From: Fimbriimonadaceae bacterium
GTDB taxonomy: Bacteria; Armatimonadota; Fimbriimonadia; Fimbriimonadales; Fimbriimonadaceae
DNA: 8,514 nt
Direction: 5' to 3'
Assembly (NCBI GenBank): GCA_020849075.1
Contig: JADLGZ010000014.1
Coordinates: 1 to 8,514 of the forward strand
Both the position numbers and the translations under genes were made by a program. The notes under the pieces are model-generated. The model worked only from the letters and a program-made list of their open reading frames with translations. It did not search any database and was not told the origin of the DNA. Below, piece after piece: positions 1-4,580 of this stretch; positions within the stretch are counted from its first letter, which is position 1, and each line of letters begins with the position of its first letter.

Positions 1-409
1 AGGGGGAAAAGGACCCCGCATCGAGGGCCGCGGTCGTGGCCTTATAGATCGAGCTAGTGCCATTCACACCGTAAAAGGTCGTATCGTCTTGTGAGAAGGC
101 GATGTCGGTGAAGCCCCCACCAAAGAAATCCTTCTTTAGGGCCCCGGTGTTGTAATCGAAGACATAAAGCGTTGACCCGGCCGCAACATACGCTTCGTTC
201 CGACTTTGTCGAATCTTCATGCACCGGATGTCGCTCGAGAAGTTACCGAAGGCACCCAGGTAGACGCCAGAATCGGGATCGAAGCGGTGAATACGCCGCG
301 TGGGTGTTGTGTTCGCGCCATTGTCGGCGACCAGCAACATTTCGAAGCTCGCGAGCGCGGAAGTTGTGAGGGCGCCGAGCAACCCAAGGACGGCTAAATG
401 CCTAAACAT
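1..409 (-). CDS. Secreted beta-propeller-like protein, 5' part only (C-terminus outside window)
   Basis: Reading leftward from the ATG at 409-407, the frame stays open for 136 codons to the window edge, so the C-terminus is missing. Residues 1-20 form a typical Sec signal peptide: an Arg-His N-region, a Leu/Gly/Ala hydrophobic core and a likely cleavage after the SALA motif. The mature part starts with LLVADNG, then RIHRFDPDSGVYLGAFG, followed by short strand-turn segments (EAYVAAGSTLYVFDYNTG; then DIAFSQDDTTFYGV). This alternation is typical of NHL/YVTN-like beta-propeller blades, so an extracytoplasmic location is expected. The precise function is not recognisable. Such proteins in some phyla end in a PEP-CTERM sorting signal, but that part is not visible. 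No Shine-Dalgarno precedes the ATG; a -10-like box sits 6 nt from it, suggesting a leaderless message. The start is supported by the signal peptide beginning exactly there. Confidence 0.75.
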   Translation of the reverse strand, partial: MFRHLAVLGLLGALTTSALASFEMLLVADNGANTTPTRRIHRFDPDSGVYLGAFGNFSSDIRCMKIRQSRNEAYVAAGSTLYVFDYNTGALKKDFFGGGFTDIAFSQDDTTFYGVNGTSSIYKATTAALDAGSFSP

Positions 410-624
410 GGCCTATTATCCAACAATTCTCAGATGAATCAAAACACCGTGACCCGCCGAGGCTCGGCGAGGGCGTGCCTCTCGCCTAGCTAAAGCGGGA
501 GCAAAGGATCGGCTCGCCCCCGCGCCTTGGTTCCTGAAGAATAGGCTCACCGGCTTTGAAGCGCCGCGCGCCAGCAAGGGATTTTGGGCTCCACCCCAGA
601 ATGTTCTCAAGTTGGATGCGAAGA
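410..624. other. Non-coding spacer with an imperfect hairpin
   Basis: No convincing gene is present. It contains the promoter described at 415-442 and a GC-rich dyad: GGCGAG (466-471) and CTCGCC (481-486) around a 9-nt loop, next to a second short dyad GCCGAG-G-CTCGGC (456-468). On the minus strand the hairpin is not followed by a run of T, so it is a poor intrinsic terminator. The rest, up to the 21-bp repeat array, shows no structure I recognise. Confidence 0.5.
415..442 (-). promoter_or_regulatory. Predicted promoter of the secreted protein gene (leaderless)
   Basis: On the minus strand a -35-like TTGATT (442-437) is followed after 16 bp by a -10-like GATAAT (420-415). The last base of the -10 lies 6 nt before the A of the ATG at 409, so transcription would be expected to start at or next to the start codon, with no room for a ribosome binding site. 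This is a motif match by eye only. Confidence 0.55.
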
Positions 625-876
625 TTTTCGCAATGCTTCCCGCCCAAGTCGAAAATGGCGGCGTCGTTTTCGAAATTTATGTCACCGTTTTCGAAATTTA
701 TGTCGCCGTTTTCGAAAACGGTGGCGTAATTTTCCAAAATGGTGGCGTAATTTTCGAAAATTATGTCGTCGTTTTCGAAAATTACCAGGCAGTTTTCGAA
801 AATGGTGACGTCGTTTTCTAAAATTACGTCGTCGTTTTCGAAAATTACGAGGCAGTTTTCGAAAATTTTCCCATCG
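625..876. repeat. Tandem array of 21-bp repeats with palindromic core TTTTCGAAAA
   Basis: Eleven units in exact 21-bp register begin at 646, 667, 688, 709, 730, 751, 772, 793, 814, 835 and 856. A degenerate twelfth unit begins at 625. Each starts with TTTTCGAAA or a one-base variant (TTTTCCAAA at 730, TTTTCTAAA at 814; the unit at 646 starts AAGTCGAAA), followed by a 12-bp variable part such as ATTATGTCGTCG, ATTACCAGGCAG or ATGGTGACGTCG. There are no unique spacers, so it is not a CRISPR array. 21 bp equals about two helical turns, so palindromes and A/T tracts lie on one DNA face. It lies directly downstream of the desaturase gene. One minus-strand frame is open through the whole array but has no ATG or GTG start. 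Function unknown: protein-binding array, curved DNA, or decayed coding minisatellite. Confidence 0.9.
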
Positions 877-898
877 CGCGGGAATCTCGGGCTCCGCG
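877..898 (-). terminator. Weak candidate terminator hairpin after the desaturase gene
   Basis: A 5-bp stem (CGCGG at 877-881, CCGCG at 894-898) with a 12-nt loop lies 17 nt past the desaturase stop. On the minus strand it is followed by CGATGGGAAAATTTT, so the T run is short and displaced. It could contribute to termination together with the A/T-rich palindromes beyond it, but it is not a canonical intrinsic terminator. Confidence 0.25.
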
Positions 899-914
899 TT
901 GGGTGTGGGCTAAC

Positions 915-1937
915 TTAGACCGAGGTCAGCTCTTGTTCCTGTTGCTCGAGCTTCTCGCGGTGCTTCTGCAGGGCGTAGGCTTTGCGCTCTTCCTTGGTCA
1001 TCGAGAGCTCCTTTTGGAGCTCGCGGGCGTGCGCCTCGGAGGTCCACTGGACATTCCAGACGAGGCCAACCCGCTCCAAAAGCCGAAGCAGGTTCGCCGA
1101 CGGGTCGAACTGGCCTTTGAACATCCCGTGGTTCGCCGAGATCGCCCGGGCGTGGTGATTGTTGTGGTTGGTCTCGCCCCAGGACAGATAGGCGAAGATC
1201 CAACTCAGTTTGTGTCCCCAGAAGCCATCGAGCCAGAAATTGGTGCTGACGTCCTCGGTGTTGAAATCGCGCTTGCCGAACTGGTGACAGCCCGCGTTCA
1301 CCCAATAGGTGACGTAATTGGCGAAGAAAATCCCGAGCGCGCCGCCATAGAGGAAGCCGCGATACCAGCCGAAGCCGGTGAAGTGGCCGACGACCGCCGG
1401 AACGAGAAGCCCAAGCCCCAGCCACACAAAAAACGTATTGCTGAAGAACATGACCTGCTTGTCTTTCTCGAATTGCGGGTAGGTGTGGCGGTTGAAGAGC
1501 AGGCCGCGCAGCCAGCCGATGTAAGCATGCCAGAAGCCATGAATCGGGCTGTGCAGGTCCTCATCGGTGTCGGAATGAATGTGATGGTGATGGTGGTCGG
1601 AGAGCCAATTGACCATCTTGCCCTGCGCGGTGGTCGCCCCGAGCATGAAAAAGAATCCGCGCAGCCAAGGCTTGGCTTGATAGCTTGGGTGGGTGCCCTG
1701 CCGGTGGAAGCCGAGCGAGATGCCGAGCGTGCGCAGCTTGCAACCGACGAGCGTGAAGAGGAGCGCCGTGCCGAGGTACATCGCCCAGCCCGCGGCCGTT
1801 GCGGGCGGATGCATGGCCATATCCACGATCGCCGCCGGGATCGCGAGCAGCGGGGCGAAGATGATGAGGTCGGTAATGAGCTGATGAAGTAGGGGCTTTG
1901 GATGCTCCTTCGAGGCACTATGTGGTGCGTGGGCCAT
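915..1937 (-). CDS. Membrane fatty acid (acyl-CoA/acyl-lipid delta-9 type) desaturase
   Basis: A 340-aa integral-membrane di-iron desaturase expected to introduce a cis double bond into saturated acyl chains, using O2 and electrons from a redox partner. All three histidine boxes are visible: HRQGTH (residues 78-83), the box starting DHHHHHIHSD with DLHSP after it (114-131), and ETNHNNHHA (255-263). A further conserved His is in NAGCHQFG (214-221). Hydrophobic helices lie around 22-40, 50-68, 92-103, 166-184 and 195-212. The late motif DPSANLLRLLERVGL matches the delta-9 acyl-CoA desaturase family. The C-terminal 40 residues are highly charged, probably a cytoplasmic helix. I chose the ATG at 1937, with GGAG 6 nt upstream. 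An in-frame TTG at 1955, with GGAGG 6 nt upstream, would add six residues and is a real alternative. Substrate specificity cannot be read from the sequence. Confidence 0.93.
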   Translation of the reverse strand: MAHAPHSASKEHPKPLLHQLITDLIIFAPLLAIPAAIVDMAMHPPATAAGWAMYLGTALLFTLVGCKLRTLGISLGFHRQGTHPSYQAKPWLRGFFFMLGATTAQGKMVNWLSDHHHHHIHSDTDEDLHSPIHGFWHAYIGWLRGLLFNRHTYPQFEKDKQVMFFSNTFFVWLGLGLLVPAVVGHFTGFGWYRGFLYGGALGIFFANYVTYWVNAGCHQFGKRDFNTEDVSTNFWLDGFWGHKLSWIFAYLSWGETNHNNHHARAISANHGMFKGQFDPSANLLRLLERVGLVWNVQWTSEAHARELQKELSMTKEERKAYALQKHREKLEQQEQELTSV

Positions 1938-1955
1938 GTGGTTCTCCGTTTCCAA

Positions 1956-2048
1956 GTCGGTCCTCCAGCCACATCATTGCGACCCTGCGTTTCCTGTAGA
2001 AGACCCACTATTTCTTACGACAGTTTGACCGGTTTAGATGCAGGGGCT
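1956..2048 (-). other. Regulator-desaturase intergenic region
   Basis: 93 bp separate the regulator stop from the earliest possible desaturase start. I see no strong intrinsic terminator and no convincing -35/-10 pair. GGAGG at 1966-1962 could serve a TTG start at 1955, and GGAG at 1947-1944 could serve the ATG at 1937. Read-through from the regulator gene is therefore possible. Confidence 0.4.
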
Positions 2049-3353
2049 CTAGGGAAAGATGCGTTGCTTGCGGGCTTGGAGCCTGGGCGTGAGGTTGAGT
2101 TTGCGGCGGGTTCGCTCGGTTTCGACCTGCCGCCAAAGCGTCTGGGCATGGGCGGTGGCCCCTGATTTTGCGGCTATTTCGGCTTGCAATTCACGCACAT
2201 ACCAGTTGGAGAGCGTGGCCTCGGGGATGCTGGTTTCGAGCAGGGCTTGATCTATGATGGCGTTGGCTTCTGCATTGCCCTCGTTGGCACGAACCTCGGC
2301 TTCGGCAAGCATGAGGTTCCATTGGAAGGTGCGATCCCATGGGCCGGCGATGAGCGATCGGGCGCGTTCGATACTGATCATCGCCTCCGTGACTTCTCCG
2401 GCCTCCGCCTCGAGCACGGCGAGGTTGGAAAAATAGTGAAGCTGTTCGACGCGGCTCGCGACGTCGGCATAGCGTTCAGCACTTCGCAGAGTAGCGAGGG
2501 CTTCGGGTACGAGATGACTGTTCCAGAAGAAGGCGGCTTTGGCGTTCAAGGAGAGGAGGCGCATCGTTTGCTCTCGGTCGGCCTTGGTAAGGCGTTCGAG
2601 CCATTCGGCCGCGGCCTCCAAATCACCCATTTCCAGGAGCGCGAACATGGCCTGAGCGCTGGCTTTGGCCATGTTTGGGATATCTCGGTGCTTTGCGGCA
2701 TTGGAATGTGCGCGTAAGAAATGGCGGAGCGCTTCGGGCACATCGGCAGACATGTAGCTGGCCGATCCAACCAGCATATCGTGCTCGATCGCGTTGGGCT
2801 CGTGGCGAGAATCGGGACGCGTTGCCCCAACTGCCCAAACAAAGTCGCGCGCCGGCAAGAGCAATGCGATCTCAGGAGCCGCACAAAGAATGCTTCGGGC
2901 GGCATCGCGATCCGTTTTGGCTACTTCTGCGACGACTTGGAACAGCAACCCTTCGGGCGAAAGTTCTTCGACCGCCGCCTCTGGTGTATGGCGCCTCCTG
3001 AACTCATCCATCCATGGATGCTCAATCCCCGGTGCAATACCTAGACCCGTCGAACCGCCGATCAAGATGCGCCATGGCCGCGCCAACCGGATGCTGTCCC
3101 TCTCGATGACAACGCTTCCCTCCGGAAGCCAACGCTTGAGCCGAGCCAAGGTTTGCCGGACGGCGGTGTTCCTTTTGGGCTTGGGACTATCAGCATGTAG
3201 GGCATCGCCGAGCTCCCTACGCGACACCCATTCTGGGTATCGCTCGGCAAGGAGAACCAGCATTACGGCGCTCACCCGTGTGGGCGGCGAGGTAAGCGCG
3301 TCACCACCTTGAGGCTTGACCTCTAACTTGCCGGCCATCCAAATGTCGCCCAT
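2049..3353 (-). CDS. Winged-helix (SARP/BTAD-like) and TPR-type transcriptional regulator
   Basis: A 434-aa soluble protein. Residues about 22-95 look like an OmpR/SARP-type winged helix: a Leu-rich helix (VMLVLLAERYPEWVSRREL), then an RNTAVRQTLARLKRWL recognition-like helix, then a wing ending VVIERDSIRLAR. Residues about 125-415 are all-alpha, rich in Ala/Leu/Glu, with TPR-like pairs such as ALLEMGDLEAAAEWLERL (238-255) and LAVLEAEAGEVTEAMISIERA (311-331), as in bacterial BTAD/TPR regulators. No receiver, kinase or NB-ARC ATPase motifs are seen, so its signal is unknown and is probably sensed through protein contacts. It lies 111 bp upstream of the desaturase on the same strand and is divergent from imuB, so it could act on either; neither is demonstrated. 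There is no clear Shine-Dalgarno at 3353; an in-frame ATG at 3338 is an alternative start. Confidence 0.72.
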   Translation of the reverse strand: MGDIWMAGKLEVKPQGGDALTSPPTRVSAVMLVLLAERYPEWVSRRELGDALHADSPKPKRNTAVRQTLARLKRWLPEGSVVIERDSIRLARPWRILIGGSTGLGIAPGIEHPWMDEFRRRHTPEAAVEELSPEGLLFQVVAEVAKTDRDAARSILCAAPEIALLLPARDFVWAVGATRPDSRHEPNAIEHDMLVGSASYMSADVPEALRHFLRAHSNAAKHRDIPNMAKASAQAMFALLEMGDLEAAAEWLERLTKADREQTMRLLSLNAKAAFFWNSHLVPEALATLRSAERYADVASRVEQLHYFSNLAVLEAEAGEVTEAMISIERARSLIAGPWDRTFQWNLMLAEAEVRANEGNAEANAIIDQALLETSIPEATLSNWYVRELQAEIAAKSGATAHAQTLWRQVETERTRRKLNLTPRLQARKQRIFP

Positions 3354-3373
3354 GGCGTAATTAAGGCATAAGG

Positions 3374-3390
3374 GTCACGCCTACGTCACG
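3374..3390. promoter_or_regulatory. Direct repeat GTCACG-N5-GTCACG between divergent genes
   Basis: Two identical hexamers at 3374-3379 and 3385-3390, 11 bp start to start (about one helical turn), lie between the divergent regulator and imuB genes. Such spacing is common for binding sites of SARP-like or dimeric regulators. It could be an autoregulatory site for the adjacent winged-helix protein, but a 6-bp repeat can arise by chance. Confidence 0.3.
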
Positions 3391-3399
3391 AAAAAATGT

Positions 3400-3415
3400 T
3401 CTACATTTTAGTAGA
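3400..3415. promoter_or_regulatory. Palindromic candidate operator TCTAC-N6-GTAGA upstream of imuB
   Basis: A perfect 5-bp inverted repeat, TCTAC (3400-3404) and GTAGA (3411-3415) around ATTTTA, is extended imperfectly to TGTTCTAC...GTAGACA. It covers the -35 position relative to the TATACT box at 3424-3429, where a repressor would block RNA polymerase. imuB-dnaE2 cassettes are LexA-regulated in studied bacteria, and LexA boxes differ between phyla. Assignment as a LexA box is inference; it does not match the E. coli or Bacillus consensus. Confidence 0.45.
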
Positions 3416-3423
3416 CATGTGTG

Positions 3424-3429
3424 TATACT
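3424..3429 (+). promoter_or_regulatory. imuB: -10 box (TATACT) for the imuB-dnaE2 operon
   Basis: TATACT matches the -10 consensus at 5 of 6 positions and ends 11 nt before the imuB ATG. The predicted transcript would begin about 5 nt before the start codon, too short for a Shine-Dalgarno, and none is seen. No good -35 is present 16-18 bp upstream; that stretch is occupied by the palindrome. Confidence 0.5.
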
Positions 3430-3440
3430 TCTTGTGACAC

Positions 3441-4580
3441 ATGACTCCATTTGTTTTGTTTGTCAACCTGAACGGGTTCTATGTAGGCTCTTTGGGGCTG
3501 AATGGTGAACAGCCGGCGATCATTCATCGCAACAAGCGTGTTCTAGACCTTAATGCTGCTGCGAGTTCACGCGGGCTTGAACGCTCGGCCGGGTTGCCTG
3601 AAGCTAAGGCGATGTTTGGCCGTGAGGGGATGTACGTTGAGTGGGAGGAGGACGCGTATCTTGCGGATCGAAACGATTGGCTGGATGTCGTTACGCAGTT
3701 TGCTGATGTTATTGAGCCAGTTGATCAGCATCAATGCTTTGTTGACCTGAGCGCGCACCCCGACCCTGGGGATGTAGCTGAGCAGATTCAGGCGGCTTTG
3801 AAAGCTCAGACTGGTTTAGAGGCTTGTATTGGGATGGCTAGTTGTCGCTGGATTGCTCAGGTGGAGAGTTTCGGGTTTGGGCTTCCGCTGTGTTCACTTC
3901 CGGTCAGCTATTTTCCTATCACTGAGGAGTTGGCGACGCGTTTGGTTGGCTTAGGTTGCACCAAGATTGGGGATGTACGGCAGTTTCCGTTGGAGCAATT
4001 GAGGAGGCAGTTTGGCAAAGATGCATTTCTCATTCATCAAGCGGCGAATGGGCAGGGAGATTCTGCGGTCAAGGCGTTGTATCCGCTGAATTCGATCTCT
4101 GACCGTTTCCTGTTTGATGGAATTGCGGATACGCGTGAGGTTCTTGAGAATGGTGTTGTTTTTCTTGCCAAGAAAGTTGGTCGTAGGCTTACTGACGAAG
4201 GGGTGTTTAGCAAGTCTCTTCATGTATGGCTGGAGGACGAAGACGGGTCTGTTTCATTTCATGAACGAACATTCGGGAAGCCGATTGGGGCGCCGGCATC
4301 CCTTAACTTTGCTCTGAATTTGTTGCTGTCGGAGTTGTGCCACCCCATTTCGTGTATTCGAATTCGATTGCCAGACCTCGCTCCGAAGAAGCGGACGCAG
4401 CGAACCTTGATTGGCATGACGGCGGAAGGGGCGAAGGATGAATCCGCGCAGAACGCTTTGGGGCAATTGCGCACGAAGTTTGGCAATGACTCGATCTTGC
4501 TTGCGAATCAGGTTGCGGTCGAGCGCTATGTACGGGTTCGGCAAGCTTGGAGGGCCGTGAATGGCTGGAGTTGGAAGTAA
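3441..4580 (+). CDS. imuB: ImuB-like non-catalytic Y-family DNA polymerase homologue
   Basis: A 379-aa Y-family (DinB/UmuC superfamily) protein. Palm start FVNLNGFY (7-14) aligns with the DinB motif containing D8; the aligned residue here is N9. VDQHQCFVDLS (94-104) aligns with the S-x-DE-x-FLD motif, with the D and E replaced by H97 and Q98. All three metal-binding carboxylates are thus missing, as expected of the adaptor ImuB rather than an active Pol IV or V. A helix-hairpin-helix follows (LVGLGCTKIGDVRQFP, 168-183), then a little-finger domain (about 215-330) and a UmuC-like end (ALGQLRTKFGNDSILLA, 339-355). At 379 aa it is shorter than ImuBs that carry a long C-terminal tail, and no clear QLxLF-type clamp motif is seen at the end. 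In known systems ImuB links DnaE2 to the beta clamp during damage-induced mutagenesis. First gene of a two-gene operon with dnaE2. Confidence 0.82.
   Translation: MTPFVLFVNLNGFYVGSLGLNGEQPAIIHRNKRVLDLNAAASSRGLERSAGLPEAKAMFGREGMYVEWEEDAYLADRNDWLDVVTQFADVIEPVDQHQCFVDLSAHPDPGDVAEQIQAALKAQTGLEACIGMASCRWIAQVESFGFGLPLCSLPVSYFPITEELATRLVGLGCTKIGDVRQFPLEQLRRQFGKDAFLIHQAANGQGDSAVKALYPLNSISDRFLFDGIADTREVLENGVVFLAKKVGRRLTDEGVFSKSLHVWLEDEDGSVSFHERTFGKPIGAPASLNFALNLLLSELCHPISCIRIRLPDLAPKKRTQRTLIGMTAEGAKDESAQNALGQLRTKFGNDSILLANQVAVERYVRVRQAWRAVNGWSWK
4549..4553 (+). promoter_or_regulatory. dnaE2: Shine-Dalgarno for dnaE2 inside the imuB 3' end
   Basis: GGAGG lies 7 nt before the ATG at 4561, within the last codons of imuB. 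It fixes the dnaE2 start at 4561, upstream of later in-frame ATGs such as 4723 that lack such a site. It implies translational coupling with imuB, whose stop codon is at 4578-4580. Confidence 0.8.

Noticed and set aside
466..486. Intrinsic terminator at the GGCGAG/CTCGCC hairpin
   Set aside because: No T run follows on either strand, and the position upstream of a promoter does not match the end of any gene.
486..737. Minus-strand open frame with FENGDIN heptads
   Set aside because: The only start is a TTG inside the repeat array with no ribosome binding site, and the tail is unrelated low-complexity sequence. Kept only as a possible coding remnant in the findings.
612..821. Plus-strand open frame with FEN-containing heptads
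   Set aside because: The stop at 819-821 falls inside the repeat array, there is no Shine-Dalgarno, and the pattern follows automatically from the 21-bp period.
625..876. CRISPR array
   Set aside because: The period is only 21 bp, there are no unique spacers of 30 bp or so, the variable 12-bp parts are related to each other, and no cas genes are present.
903..1892. Long plus-strand open frame of 329 codons over the desaturase gene
   Set aside because: It is antisense to a desaturase with all histidine boxes intact; its translation is a low-complexity mix of Glu/Ala/Val/Arg without any recognisable domain. An overlap artefact of G+C-rich coding DNA.
2184..2717. Plus-strand 177-codon frame within the regulator region
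   Set aside because: Antisense to the 434-aa winged-helix/TPR protein, which has coherent helical repeats and a domain structure; the plus-strand translation has none.
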